From NCBI RefSeq assembly GCF_000471905.2, contig NW_006499997.1:4299197-4363196 (forward strand): a DNA stretch of 64,000 bases. Reading direction: 5' to 3'. The translations under genes and the position numbers were made by a program. The stretch comes from Amborella trichopoda (lineage: Eukaryota; Streptophyta; Magnoliopsida; Amborellales; Amborellaceae). This document shows, one piece after another, positions 22,239 through 34,424 of the stretch; the first letter of the stretch is position 1, and each line of letters starts with the position of its first letter. The notes beneath the pieces are model-generated. The model did not search any database. It was not told where the DNA came from and saw only the letters and a list, made by a program, of their open reading frames with translations.

Positions 22239-22988
22239 CTAATTCTGGAGGCTACAAACCTCACTTCTCAGCTCTGCCATGGGGTCTTGTTCCTGAGAGC
22301 CGGAGGGTTGATTTTTGTCCACCTGTACTTCTTCGATAACCCCTGAGAAATGTAAGACCTTGTTCAAGGAGGATGGAATTTGGAGTACCTTCGTTGGGGG
22401 TTGGTATGCCAGTTCTGCTTCTAAGAGAGCGATGGGCACATGCAAGACCTTTCGCTGGTCCGATGTTTAAGTGACCCTCGGTGCTGGAAGGTCTACCTCT
22501 AGGGCCTCCTCAGGCTCGGGAGTTTCTTCTAGCTTGCCGTTTTTCTCTTATGAGTTAGAAGTAGAGGGGGGAGCTTTGGCTTCAGGAGAGGATGCGATGA
22601 CCTCGGAGAGGTGGCAAGGTATACTTTGGTGGATCGGAGTCAAAGGGAGGATCTTTCCCTGTCTTTCCTCTTTCTTGAACATATACATGATCATTCGCCC
22701 CAGGTCTTCAATGTCATCATGGGACGAGGGTCCCATCTCACTCACAGGCTTCTAATCATCATCCTTTGACTTTTCGGATGCTGGAAAATCTGTACAATAG
22801 TTCTTAGCCTAGGCATAGTGAGTCTCAGCTATAGGGAATGGTCTTTTATCAGCATAGACCATGTGTTGTCTTCCATCTCGGCTATATTTGAAGCACTGGT
22901 GGAGCGTGGAAGGAACCACCCCCTAATGGTGAAGCCAAGGACGACCAAGCATGACGTTATTAGAGGTATCGGTGTCAATTACTTGAAA
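22239..22988 (-). pseudogene. Region after protease, element C
   Basis: Minus-strand frames 22548-22745 (DIEDLGRMIMYMFKKEERQG) and 22239-22445 (LEAELAYQPPTKVLQIPSSL) follow the protease in sense order. They look like part of the protease-RT linker of the polyprotein, but I recognise no domain. RT is absent downstream. Confidence 0.4.
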
Positions 22989-23856
22989 CTAAGGGTAATC
23001 GTTGAGGTCACCAATCTTGAGACCAAGGCGCATTGTACCAGCTGGCTTCTCTCCTAATTGGTTGAAACCTTGCACAGTGATGTGAGTAGGAGTGAGGTCG
23101 TTTGACCCTAATCCCAATCGGGTAAGGATCCTTCTTGAGATCAGGTTGACTGCTAACCCTCCATCCAGCATGATCCGATTGATAGGGTAGGTGTAGAGTT
23201 CACCATTCACAAAGAGGGGGCGATTGTGGAATTTACCCCCACACTGAAAAAGAGATTGCCAAGCACCCAACTAGGATGGCTAGGTCAATCTCAATGGGCT
23301 CCACTTTGGTCTCGTATTCCTCCGGGTTAGAAAGAGCTTGCACCAAGACCATACGATAATCTCTAGACAGCAAGAGGGCATCATAGATACTTAGAAGGGT
23401 TGGAAGTTTTCTCAAGTGCCCAATTACGTCGTACTTCATTTTATCCTCATTAGTCTTCTGTGTTCCTGATCTAATCACTGGTGTAGGGGGTAGGGTAGGC
23501 TTAGGAACAAGCTTTGGTTGGGTTTCGGTTTGTGGCACTGGCAGACTTTATTGCTCGGCCGGTGTGGTCTGGGTTGATGAGGAGGTGATAGGTACTTGTA
23601 TTAGGAATGTTGATATGTGAGGTTTAGTATTAGGGGAAAGTACAGGATCATAAAATTTGAGGACCTTAAGCTTTGGAGGTGTGGGCTGTACCTTCTTTTC
23701 CGATCTTAGACCCATTTTCCCCATGCTAGTTGGTACTTTCAAGATCTGCACCATGTCGGAGGCCTCTTTGGAACAAGAGTCTAAAGAGGACTCAGCCTTT
23801 GTTTGAGTTAACAGGGCGTCGGTGATTGCTAAGAATCCAACCGCTTGGGCCAACAT
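22989..23856 (-). pseudogene. Aspartic protease and preceding segment of element C
   Basis: Retropepsin would process the Gag-Pol polyprotein. The preceding segment YDVIGHLRKLPTLLSIYDAL is typical of Tat polyproteins just upstream of protease. A frameshift near 23250 leads to the protease frame with RPLFVNGELY, then RIMLDGGLAVNLIS (active-site Asp followed by GG instead of the usual D[TNQ]GS/A pattern) and GLKIGDLND. The Pro-rich linker TLPPTPVIR lies between gag and protease. Confidence 0.75.
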
Positions 23857-24008
23857 ACCTCTGAGGCGCTCTTGCCGTGGCTGGGTGAGGCTGGTGCCTC
23901 CAAACTCTCGGTTTAGAGTGTCGAAGTTTGGGCACCGTCAAGCTGCACCTATAGAGAAAATAGAGGAGGAGGGAGGAGAAGAAGAGTTAGAACGTTCCTG
24001 GCAGCTTT

Positions 24009-25260
24009 TTACATCGTCACCGGAATTGGATGTTTACAAGGGGAATTTAAGGTCTTTCCCCTGCTTTGATTGTTGTGGGGTTCTTTTAGCGTCGTCACCC
24101 ATATTGGAGGAATCCCGAGCTTTTGGTGACTCAAGAATGTCTGTTTGATTGGATGAAAGGATGAGGCGAGATGCACCTGGGATGAAGTCCTGCAAGGTCG
24201 GTAGTGGGGAAAGAGGCCTGAGAAATTCTTCCATGACTGGTGGCAGAGAGAGATGATTCCTTCGACGAGCTGACCTAGGTGCTTGTTGTCCCCTTCTGGG
24301 TCCCTGAGGGGGTGTTTGAACTGCACTATCGGGCTGGTGAGTAGTCCTAGCTTGGTGGACCGCCTTGCACTTTAGGGACTTGAGCATACTTCGACCATGG
24401 TAGACTTCCCAGGGCTGAGAGGTCGATGGTTTCGAAGGGTCCAGTGCATACTCATCAAGGGCTTGTAGTGTGGCCTACTCTTGAACGGGGGTGACGGCCT
24501 GAAAACCTTTTGGGAGGACGGCACAGACGATGTGGCCTTCCTGGACTTTCTCCGTGACTACGGCTTCGAACCTAGAGCATTCTTTCAGCTCATGGCCCGA
24601 TACCTGGTGATATGGTAACCAGAGTTTTTCCGTGCCCTGGGCCAGACGCCTTGGCTGCCTGGCGGGCTTGGGAGTGACGAGGCCATGTCGGAGCATTGCC
24701 TCGAAGAGGGCCTGCAGAGGGTCCTGTTTAGTATTTCCCTAGGCTTATGTCGGAAGGTCTTCTCTTATAGGCAAAAGAGGGACTTGAGGGCATCCTCCCA
24801 GGTTGCCTTGAACTTCCTGATGTTGTTGCATCTTCTTTACCAAGAGTTCATGGAATCCAGTGCATTCGCTAACATCATGGCCTCGTATTTGGTGATATGC
24901 ACACAAGAGGTTCTCTGTCCCTAGAGGCAGGACTTTAGGCTACCTTGTCTGCTTGGAAGTGATGAGTCCTTCTTCGAGCATTATGGAAAAAAATGCATGG
25001 AGGATAGCGGATGCCTCGTCACCCTCTTGGATTGTGACTATGTGAGAAGCCTCAGTTGCCCCAAATGCTTTCTTCAACTCTTCGATCTTTATCTAACCCT
25101 TGTTAATAAGGGCTTTGATAGTGTCGTTGAGCTTAAAGCAATCATAAGTGGGGTGGCGTACTCTCCTGTGATAGTCGCAGTACCTCTCATTTATCTCTTG
25201 CCCAACTGATTCTTCAGTATTGACCTCCGGCAGCTGGATTATGTTTTGTTCTAGCAGAAG
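24009..25260 (-). pseudogene. gag: gag C-terminal region with three zinc-knuckle-like modules, element C
   Basis: Three related modules are readable in order on the minus strand. They are YCDYHRRVRHPTYDCFKLND plus TIKALINKG (about 25085-25200), CAYHQIRGHDVSECTGFHEL (about 24830-24905), and PYHQVSGHELKECSRFEAVV (about 24550-24640). Each has the CX2H/PX2H...GH...C spacing of plant Tat gag nucleocapsid motifs; the third has lost its first Cys. The modules are in different frames, so the gene is broken. 24009-24387 is a basic Gln/Pro-rich tail. Confidence 0.65.
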
Positions 25261-25289
25261 TTAAAGCAGTGCAGGAGTCCACCCCTTGT

Positions 25290-26294
25290 TCAATGGATAA
25301 ACCTTATTTTGGTGCTGGGACAAGAAATCATTTCGCTTAGTAGGATTGCTGCTTGCCACCGGCCTGAGATGTCTGGGCCTTGGAGAGGTCCTAGAGTCTG
25401 AGGGGCCGCACTCTTTGTGTCAGTCATGGTGACGACCGCGCTGATCACTGCTTTTTTGTTGCCCCGACTATTGGTGCGAGAGTTTGGGCTGGAGGGTTGT
25501 AGACGAGGGCTGTCATGGCTCTTGAGCAACCCCTCAATATGAACTGCCATAGAGATAAGCTCTGACGTGGAGGGTGGATTGGATGCCTCGACATGCAGGG
25601 CGATTTCAGGAAGCATGTTCCGTATGCAGGTCTGGACCGCTTCCTTGTCAGCCATGGGAGTGGCATGGAAGGTTGCCAACTCTCTCCATCGGGTGATGAA
25701 CTTGTCAACTGGCTCACCAAGGTCTTGCATCAGGGTGAGGAGTTCGATGGTCTCCATGTTCCTTTGGACTTCGTAGAAGCGTTGCTAAAACAACTGCTCC
25801 ATCTCTTGTCACGTGTGTACCGAGTAGGGAGGCAGCCGAGCATACCACTGGAAGACTAGCCCTTCAAGAGTCTCGACGAACTGGTGGAGGAGAAGTCGTC
25901 TGTCGTTTGTTGTCTCTCGATAGGCAGCCTGAGAGTGAGCAGTATGTTGATGCGGAGATGTAGTACCGTTGAACAGGGGGAGCTTCCCCTTTTGATAGTT
26001 CGAAGGGAATGGTACTTGGTCAATGTACGAAGGGTATGGCTTCTGGTAGAGGGACGCCTCTTGCATGCCTAGGACCTTGTTCTTGAGGTTATGGGCCACC
26101 ATAGCATCTATGTCAGTTTGGGAGACCCCATGGGAGGTAGAGCTGTCTTGGGAGACCGGTGGGGGAGTTTGCATAAGAACTATGTCCTCACTGATCGAGG
26201 AATCAATCTCATGGTGAGAGGAAGTGGGCCTAGAGGCTTCTAGGCATTCCATCTTTTCAAGCATGGATTGCATCATTACCTCGAACCTGGTCAT
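25290..26294 (-). pseudogene. gag: gag capsid region, element C
   Basis: Two open pieces in one frame (25809-26294 and 25290-25757) with stops between them. Motifs are PYPSYIDQVPFPSNYQKGKL, LLLHQFVETLEGLVFQWYAR, METIELLTLMQDLGEPVDKF and ITRWRELATFHATPMADKEA. This is the standard Retrotrans_gag capsid pattern. It is clearly more diverged from A and B than they are from each other. Confidence 0.88.
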
Positions 26295-26399
26295 TCTGTC
26301 CTCCTGGGCTTAGTCCGGGTCATTGATCACCATGACACTGATCACCTCTTATGGGAGGTTAGAGCCAGGAGGAGCGGACTACCGAGGTCGGCGAGTCAT

Positions 26400-27900
26400 G
26401 GGTTGCAAGTCAGTTTGCAGGGGCTTAGCTTGGCCCGATTGGACTCAAGCCTTGTATGCCGATCTTGTGAGGACCGGTTCTCGACGGTCTTGGGACTGTG
26501 GCTTCTGGGTAGTGATGATCCAGTAATATTCTTGGACTCACTCAGGTTCTGGAGTTTGAAGAGGGAAAAAGGGGTTATGAGGCAGAAGGTCATCAAAGAT
26601 GGCTACCTCGACTTCCTTAGAGGCTTCTTTGGTCAGGATCTGAATACCTCTCATCTGCTTAACCTAGAGACGGTTGTGGACTTCAATCCAGAACCGAGCC
26701 TGAGACTTGGACTACCCTGCCTTATTTGAACATGCAAGGGTCGTGTCTATGAGTTGGAGCAGGCAATGGGGTCCAAGGACAGAAGGCAGCTTGGGTTTCT
26801 ACCTTGGAGGCTGGAGGCCTCTGTCTGACATCAGGAAGTTGCCCCTAGTTCCTTTGTGGGGCCCATGTGCACGACTGACCTAAGATTGGCCCAAGATGGT
26901 ACTCTTAGGGAAGACCTTTGAGTACCAGGGCCCGAGGTGCTTGCTTGGTGTCAGAAGAGTGGCAGGGGAAGGAGTTGGTTCATGACTCTATTTGAGTTGG
27001 GGTTGGGAAGAAACCTGCAAGGGTGGTGCGTGCACACCTTTAGGGTTAGCCGTTCGGGTGACCTAAGGGTCAGCCCGAGCTCGGTTAATGAATCGGACCT
27101 GAGGAGGACGAGACTCACAAGTTTGTGTCTATGAGGGACGAGGTGGAACCTTATCTCTCACAGGATGAAGCTGTGTGCACTGAGAGGGGGGACAGGACGG
27201 TCGACCCTCATTTGCTCGAGGTGTCATAGTGCTAGCGCTGCCCGAGTTGTGGAAAGAAAATGCATGGCGCTTGTAGGGTTCGGCCCTAGTAGGCCTGGCC
27301 CTGGGTGTGGGCTCAAGGTAATGTGGAGGTTGCCCTGACGTGTGGCTTGAGTGGATGAACCACGAGCCCTTGGGTGTGTGCGAGGGGTGGAGGCCATAGG
27401 GTCTCTGCCTCGGTGTGTCGAGCCTCTAAATGTAGAGCTCCGAAGTGATGAACGAACCTCCGACCTTAGGAGAGTCGACAACTTGCTTGCCTCCAGCGAA
27501 AGCGGTTGGGCAGCCTTCCGGCGTGCCCCGGCAATATAACCGGCAAGAGACTTGCCAATAGCAGCGTGCTTGTTGTGTGTGGTGGCAGACGTGCCACCAA
27601 TCCAAGGGGCTTTGGTGGAGGGTCCACTAGGGCGAGGAAGCGGGAAGTCAAGGACTTTTAAGTCCCCTCTCGCGTTAACCCAGGCAAGAACCTACGAGTC
27701 GGATCGTGAGTCCTAACTCAGAAAGAGAGTAGGGAAGGAAGCTTGAGCAGTTCGCTTCCTTGAGGCAATCACGAGTGCGGGGATGAGAAAATCCCCGACT
27801 CAGATGAACGGGTTGAACAACCCAGGTGACATAAAAAGCAATGCAGAAAGTAAAAAAGGATACTGGTCAAACAAGAGCGAACCGACTAGAGGGTAATAAG
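26400..27900 (-). pseudogene. N-terminal extension of gag (ORF1-like), element C
   Basis: Contains the conserved blocks GKSLAGYIAGARRKAAQPLS (about 27490-27560), RGSTHRGRDPMASTPRTHPR (27224-27481) and a degenerate KHLGPWYSKVFPKSTILGQ (about 26890-26945), in several frames. It corresponds to the ORF1-like region of A and B and supports it as a real protein-coding segment. Confidence 0.55.
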
Positions 27901-27918
27901 GCCCCAGTGGTGTTACCA
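27901..27918 (-). other. Primer binding site, element C
   Basis: The minus strand reads TGGTAACACCACTGGGGC, three bases (ACT) inside the end of LTR C. Confidence 0.7.
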
Positions 27919-28154
27919 AGTTGGTTTGGTGCCTCAATCTCACATTCGGGATCAAGATGATTTGGTGGCATGTATCTCGAGTTTTTAGAGAACCCATGAT
28001 TTGATATCGCTCTCTCAAAACCTTGCTCAAGAACAAGGGCAGGTATACCAACCGATGAGAGAGGAATTTAAAGTGGGTTTGAGACTTACGCAAGCTAGCT
28101 CGCGTGGGCACCTCTTAAATCATGAAGAAAGCCCCCCAACTCGCCTCCATTGAC

Positions 28155-29111
28155 CTAGAATCCTCTTGTTTTCTACATAACACTTCTATGGTTAATTGGC
28201 GAGACAAGTGGTCGTAGAGACCCACCCTTGTCTTAGGGCATTGTACGCTCATATGAGGGAGTGATTAAATGGAAGGTTTTAATAAAGAGAGACACGATAG
28301 GAAGACTTGACAAAGGGTCGAGACTAGTATGAAGGTTGGAAAGCTACTGAGTGGTAGCAAGATGGGCATGATACTCAAGACTAGCATGGCGGCAATACTT
28401 CTCAAAACCAAGGTCGCTATGGCAGTGCTAGGTTAAGTCCACCCTCAATCAAGTGAAGAGAGGAAATAGTGAAGAGAAGGAAAGAGAGCGAGACGGCAGA
28501 AGGAGGAAAAACCCAGGCAGCAATGGGCATCGTCATTGGCATCATGAGAAGGGAACATGCCTTTACGTGGGCGGAGATAGCCTCTCATGGAGCGCATGGC
28601 GATAGTTCTCATGAGGTGCACGACGATAGGTGTGGGATGCAAGAGGAACGGCGACGAGCACCGAACATGCAGAGGAGGCTCGCGGTCGATGATGGGTACC
28701 GAGCACGCGAAGGAAGCTCGTGAACGGCGATAGGTGTTGCCGAGACCTCTAACGGGCGGCGATAGGTATCATCGTCGGGCGCTAGACGCATAACAAAGGA
28801 AGTCCCCTGCGGGAGGCAACGAGTTTCACTGTCTGTGTTCTTCACTGAGACACCGAGGGTACATCTATGGACGGCGATGAGCAGCGCCATCTACATGCCT
28901 CACTAGGAGAGAGAATTGAAGAAGAGAGAAGCTCACGCATGACACTGCCATCGCTATGTGCGACCTGTGAGATCACCAGAGAGGCATGCACGGCACTGTC
29001 ATTGTCGTGCATGGCTGAGAGGAACTCAGACAAGGAAGAGGAAGAAGAAAGAGAAGAAGAGAAAGAAGAAGAAGAGAGAGAAGAAAGAAAAGGAAGAGAG
29101 AGAAGATCTAC
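28155..29111 (-). other. Putative intron inside LTR C
   Basis: Donor GAG|GTAGAT and acceptor TCTAG|GTC bound a 957-nt segment that starts with a pyrimidine tract and contains the hairpin array. Splicing is inferred only from motif conservation among LTR copies. Confidence 0.4.
28540..28870 (-). repeat. GC-rich hairpin array of LTR C
   Basis: Units with cores such as GGCGATAGGTGTTGCC and GGCGGCGATAGGTATCATCG. Arms of the type GGCGAT/ATCGCC or GGC/GCC recur every 30-60 bp. The same stem family occurs in LTR I (36835-37170) and differs from that of LTRs A and B. Confidence 0.65.
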
Positions 29112-29271
29112 CTCAAGCCTTGGGGACCGATCAAAAGTTTATCTCACCTTGCTCTCTCTCTCCAAACATGACCTAACAATGGTTGGAAAGAGAAACTATA
29201 TTAAGTAAAAACTTTCTCTTTTGTATGGGATTGAGTGTGTATTCTCTCTTTTTATGAGTACAATGATAGTA

Positions 29272-29281
29272 CATATATATA
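29272..29281 (-). promoter_or_regulatory. TATA box of LTR C
   Basis: TCTATATATATG on the minus strand, preceded in sense by CCACCCATGTTTGGGG at 29291-29306. Confidence 0.7.
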
Positions 29282-30557
29282 GAATTTGCCCCAAACATGG
29301 GTGGATGATCAAAAGTAACCCTAATTGCTAGAAATTAAGATTAAATTGAATTAAAAGAAATTAAAAAATAGGGTGCAAAATGGCAGATTTTCCCCTTTCG
29401 AACAATTTGTGGAATTTCATAACAGCCCATGTGTTGCCTTAGAACTTGCGTGATCTTGTATAAATGGTAAGGGGTCGTTTTGATGCCCGATTGATCGAAA
29501 GATGATTGCCTCCTTTTAAGGCTCGGCATGGCGATTGATTTGATGCCAACTTTGAGCTATGGATCATGTTTTTAGGGCATGATCATGTGACTTGAATTTT
29601 GGTAGAACCTTGAAACTTTGGATCGATGGTGTGCTTGTTTCTTGATGTCTTTATGTGATTTCTTTACTGGAGTACACTGAGCATGCCGTCACGATTGTGG
29701 GGCAACAAATGCAGCTAGATTCCATGCTTGAATAAAGATTTTGCAGCTTTGGAATTTTGGTCGGAATCTGGAATTCCGATGACGCAATTTGCAATGGCTT
29801 CGTTGGCTTCGTGTGCGGAATCCGACCGTTCATCATGTACGCGATTCACGTCAGAGATGGCTCAAGACCTTACGCACGCGATGGAATTGGTCTCGCATTG
29901 ATCAGGCTCATGAGTGGTGTGATTCGGTTGCTCGAGCGAGGCACGAAACTACTGAATTTCCTACACTTTCTTCACTGATCAACAACTTCTCTTTAGCTTT
30001 TCTTCGTGCTCAAGTGTCGTCACGGGGGGTGCCACATATTGAATCTCTTTTCTTGATGATACGAAGAACATGCTCACAGAATTTAAGCTCGATCCGACTT
30101 GGAACAGGTGAGATATGAGCATCGAAAGTCACTGTTCATGACTATCTGAGTGGAGTTGCAGGGCCGCACAGGAATAGCGTGCGGCTCCTTCTGTTTCGCT
30201 CTTTTACCTATAACATTTTTCTAGAGTGTCCGTTCCAGCTGAAATTTTTCCCTTAAGGTTTTTCAACCATGCCGAATCCAATGGTGATGGTCCCTATACA
30301 ATTTTAGACACCAAAAATGTAGCTCTAGTTATAGGGGCCATTTTAGGTGTGCAAGAGGTCGATTTTTCCGAAACTGTTTCTTAGTCTGCACTGCCTTAAA
30401 CATGTCGAAATGCGACAAAACTTTGCGGGAGACTTTTGAGAGACCTCATGAAGATCTTGGCCAGTTTTGAGGCTATTTTGAGACTATCGGGATTTCCACT
30501 GTTTGCTAGGCTTTTATTGAGCGGGGGCCCGATGATGATGAAAAATATCTTTCGACA

Positions 30558-30948
30558 CTCTTCTCTCTCTTGGTATGTGTGGAAGTGGTGGTGTCGTACA
30601 TACCCTTCTTTCTCTCTTTCCTTTCTTCTTCTCACATGCTCGACATCGGTAGTACTTTGTATGCTTCTCTTTCTCTCTTCTTCTCTTCTTCTCTCTCTTA
30701 ACATGCACGATAGTGGCAATGTCGTACATGCCCTTCTTTCTCTCTTTCCTTTCTTCTTCTCACATACAAGACATCAATAGTACTGTGCATGCTTCTCTTC
30801 CTCTCTTTATCTCTTCTTTTTTCTCCTGATATGTGCAGCAGTGACACCACCGTACATGTCCCTCCCTCTCTCTTGCCTTTCTTCTCTTCATCTCTTTCTC
30901 TCTTTTCTTCTCCTTCGTCTCTTTATCCCTTATTCAAAGCTCCCTTCT
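30558..30948 (+). repeat. CT-rich hairpin array K, interrupted by element C
   Basis: Pyrimidine-rich sequence with cores such as CATGCACGATAGTGGCAATG then TCGTACATG, where CATGCACGA and TCGTACATG nearly pair. A larger period of about 124 bp is visible (segments at 30636 and 30760). It looks like the array of a plus-strand family H element whose remainder is missing. Confidence 0.65.
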
Positions 30949-31195
30949 ACAAGGTTGGGTGACAACATAGCCAAGTCATCATCCCTTCTTTAATGCTAGG
31001 TGACAACGTAACCTAGTCATCATCCCTTCTTCAAGGCTAGCAGACAACGTAGCTCAGTCATCATCCCTTCTTCGAGGCTGGGCGACAACATAGCCCAATC
31101 ATCATCCCTTCTTCAAAGCTAGGTGACAAGTAGCTCAGTCATCATCTCTTCTTTGATACAGGGTGACAACGTAGCCCAGTCATTATCACAAGGCC
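30949..31195 (+). repeat. 41-bp tandem repeat, six copies
   Basis: Copies are marked by GACAAC at 30961, 31002, 31043, 31084, 31125 and 31165. Each contains GGGCGACAACATAGCCC-like sequence, so GGGC and GCCC (or GGCT/AGCC) can pair. The CATCATCCCTTCTTC spacer is well conserved. Confidence 0.9.
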
Positions 31196-31492
31196 ATCAG
31201 GTACCGTTCGACACGGTGGGGACTTAAAATGCTAATCCCTCCGAAATAGTCCATGTGAGGGTGAGGACTTTGATAGGATTCCTCAAAAGGCTCTTCTCCC
31301 CCTAAAGTCTCCACAGATGGACCTACACTTTGCATCCAAACGTTTGAGAATTCTAGTTACAACATTGTGCGGATATCTCCTCGGCATTCACGTGGTCTTG
31401 TAGCTAGGAAGAAAAACGTAAAAAAGCCGAGGAAATTTTTCGAATGTTGTCCTTCTCACTTTTCTTGAAGCACAAAATTCGGTGGGGCAAGC
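31196..31492 (+). mobile_element. Post-pol end and polypurine tract of element G
   Basis: Similar to 40790-41131 of element J (GGTACCRTYCGA..., GGTGAGGAC...). It ends with CGGTGGGGCAAGC at 31480-31492 directly before the LTR start TGTTTGAATAC. Confidence 0.7.
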
Positions 31493-32917
31493 TGTTTGAA
31501 TACATTTTTTAACACCTTGGGTCCCCGATACGAAATAAAGAGGAAGTGGGTCAATAAAGCCCTGATTTACATTGGAATTTTTTACAATCTCAGAATTGCC
31601 TTAAAATGAGTTAGAATCTTCTTAAGGACTCCAAAAGGCCACCTGCTAAGTTTTGTCACATTTTGACATGTCCAAGGCAGTGCATATAAAGAAATAATTT
31701 CGGAAAAATCAGCCTTTAGCACCCTGAAACTGATCCTGTAACTAGAGCTCCATTTTCAATGCATAAAAATGGATGTGGGACCACTGTTATTGGATTCGGC
31801 ATGGTCGAAAATCTCTATGGGTTAAGTTTCGGCTCAAACAGGCGCTCCAAGACAAAGTTATAGGTAAAATACTAAAAAGGGGTAACACACTATTCCCGTG
31901 CGCTCTCCCTGCACCAAATCACCATTAATAGTGATTGTTTTCACAGTTTTGGTCAGTGACTTCTTAGCACCATATCTCCCTCGTTTCAAATTGGATTTTG
32001 TGAGCGTGTTCGTCTCGCTAAGATGAGCATTTTGACATGTAGCACGCCCTGTGATGATGCCCGAGCAGAGAGAAAAGCTAAAGAGAAGTTGTTGATTCGT
32101 GAAGAAAGTTACAGGAAATCAATAGCGACATGCCTTGCTCAAGTGGCCAAATCATGGTGCTCGCGCATCGGATTGACGCAAGGCCAGCTCCATCGTGTGC
32201 GTATGGTATGAGGCTACATGTGGCCGATCCTCGCAAGTGATGAACGAACGGATTTCACACACGAAGCGGATAAAGTTGTTGTAAATTTCGACCATCAGAT
32301 TCTAGATTCTTTCCAAAAACCCAAGAGTGTGAAATATTCGTTCGGTCATGAAATCGAGTTGTGTTTATTGCAACACGATCGTGATGGCATGCTTAATATG
32401 ATCTAGCGAAGAAATACATCAAGAAACGAATGCACCATTGATTCGAAGTTTCCAAGATTCATGCAAATTTCGAGTCGTGTGATCGTGGCTTAAAAATATA
32501 ATTCGTGGTTCGAAGTTGGTACCAAATTGATTGTCATGCCAAGTCCAACGAGAAAGTAATCATATTTTTGCAAAACAAGCACCGGAGCAACCCCGAATCG
32601 ATCTAAGAAAATCACACGAGTTCTATGACAGCAGTAGGGACTGAAGTAGAATTTCATGAATTGTTGGGCAGGGCAAAATCATCATTTTGCCCTATTTTAA
32701 TAATTTCTTTTAATTCAAATAAATTGTAATTATCAACAATTAGAATAATTTTGATTAATCCACCCATGTTTGTGCAAAAGTTTATATATATCACGTTATA
32801 TCATTCTACAAGGGACTCCAGTTGGCTTAATAAAAATTAAATCTTTTTTCATTGCTTGGTCTCGTTTTGGAAGGAGAGAGAAAATTTTGGGTTGGTATCT
32901 TTGAGCTTAATATAAAT

Positions 32918-33475
32918 CTTTCTTTTTTTCTCTCCTCTTTCTCTCTCTTTTTTTTCTCTCTTCTCTTACTCTCTCTTTTTCTCTCTCTTTTCTTTCTCTC
33001 TATTCTCTCTCCTCTTTCTTTTTTCTTTTTTTTCTCACTCCTCTCTCTTTCTCTCTCCTCTTTTACAGACTGCAAAGCCCTATCGCCGTATGTATTTTGC
33101 TCTTTGTCCTTTTCTCGTGCCCTCTGTTCTTCCCTTTTGACTACAACCTTCTTTTCTTTTTCCTTGTCGTCCCTTCTGACCACATTTTCTCTTTTTCTTA
33201 TTTTTTTATCACCTATACGTCTACCTATTCCTGGGGTACCCTCGGTTCCACTTCCTCATTCTTTCGCTGGTAATCCCGCATGTCCACCTCCCGTTCTCTG
33301 TTTTTTTTCGAAAGCCATCCTTCCTGTCGCCGTCTGTGAAACCATCCTTCCTATCGCCGCCTGTGAATTTCTATCTTATTGCCGCCTGTGAATTCCTACC
33401 ATACTGCCGCCTATGAATTCCTACCTTACTGCCGCCTGTGTAACCCACCTTATGGCCAGTTGTGCGCTCCTCCTC
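32918..33475 (+). repeat. CT tract and 31-33-bp repeat of LTR G
   Basis: A polypyrimidine tract (32918-33070) is followed after a gap by 5-6 units of the type GAATTCCTACCTTATTGCCG then CCTGT (33325-33470). The matching 5' arm (CAGGCGGC type, seen in LTR H) has been lost from most units. Confidence 0.7.
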
Positions 33476-34424
33476 CATCTTGCCGAGCACCTTCTTTTGC
33501 TTCGTGGCTGAGCACTCCCTACCTCACTGCTAAGCCAACATCTCTCATCTGTTGCGCCCCTTCTTCCCCTTCCTCATCTCCACAGTCATGCAACTCCCTC
33601 ATCTCCACAGTCATGCAACTCCCTCACCTCCATCTTAGCCACTCCACCCTGCTGAGCCCTCTTCCTCTCTCCCCAACCTGGATGTTGCCCTCACTTGATA
33701 GCCACCTCCACCATCTTCCTGATGTGCGCCACCTCCTTAGCCCATTTCGCTGCCTCTCTTAAACCTCTAGCACTCCACTCTCTCTCTCTCTCTAACTCCC
33801 TGCAACCATTCGTGAATCACAACACACCACCAAGCGACCTGCTGCACCATATTTCACTGTCCATGCTTCTCCCTCCGTTCTTCGCCTCTCACTCATCCCC
33901 TGCGGCTCTCCTTCTCTCTAACCTTCACACAGTCTGCTCTCAGCCACCCCACTGTTGCCCCTCCCTTTTTTCTCACTTCGCTTCTTTCTCTAACTCCCTT
34001 CAACTAACCGCGATCCTCTCACAGTCCTCTTCTCTCACTGTCACCGTCGCCACGCTTCTGCTGCAGCCACCAATTTTGTCCCGTCTCCGTCTATCTCTCA
34101 CTCATCTAGCCCGTCACCTTATTGCAACCATCTCAGCCCTTTCTTCCGGCCAGCACCTTCCGCCATCCCGTTGCTGCCCGTCTCAGCCACTTGCTGCTCT
34201 CTCCGCAACCTCGTGCCCCCCCATTCTCTTCTCTACATCTCACCACTATTCTTTCTCTGTCTAAAACATTCCCAAACGAAAACCCCTTTTTTTTTTCTTT
34301 TTGTTCATTTCGTTTTGCCCCTTTTTCGTTTCATGAGGTTTTCGTTCCCCGTCCCAACTTCTCGCGTAAAACCAGCAAACCCAATATACAATTCTCTCCC
34401 CCTCTCTCTTAATCAAACCATTAG
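33476..34424. other. Pyrimidine-rich stretch without a supported gene
   Basis: CT-rich, Ser/Pro/Leu/His-biased frames (33379-33762, 33695-34264) arise from base composition. I see no domain, repeats are weak, and no U5 end is present. Confidence 0.5.

Larger units (their letters stand above)
27922..30557 (-). repeat. LTR C (5' LTR of element C)
   Basis: A 2636-bp family H LTR. In sense it starts TGTCGAAAGATATTTTTC at 30557 and ends GGCACCAAACCA at 27922. It has a TATA box, a donor-like TTGAG|GTAGAT (intron start 29111) and an acceptor-like TCTAG|GTCAATGG (intron end 28155). It is the start of element C. Outside it lies CT-rich sequence beginning CTCTT (30558-30562), the candidate target duplication. 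Confidence 0.82.
31493..34424 (+). repeat. LTR G (3' end missing)
   Basis: A plus-strand family H LTR beginning TGTTTGAATACATTTTTT. It keeps U3, CCACCCATGTTTGT (32760-32773) and a TATA box at 32783-32790. The donor-like site has decayed (TTGAG|CTTAAT). A CT tract and a short hairpin-type array follow, then 950 bp of pyrimidine-rich sequence with no U5 end. It stops abruptly at about 34424, where LTR H begins in mid-U3. Confidence 0.75.

Noticed and set aside
33379-34264. Ser/Pro/Leu-rich frames of 127 and 189 codons as a host gene
   Set aside because: Pyrimidine-rich LTR-derived sequence with no domain, promoter or conserved counterpart.
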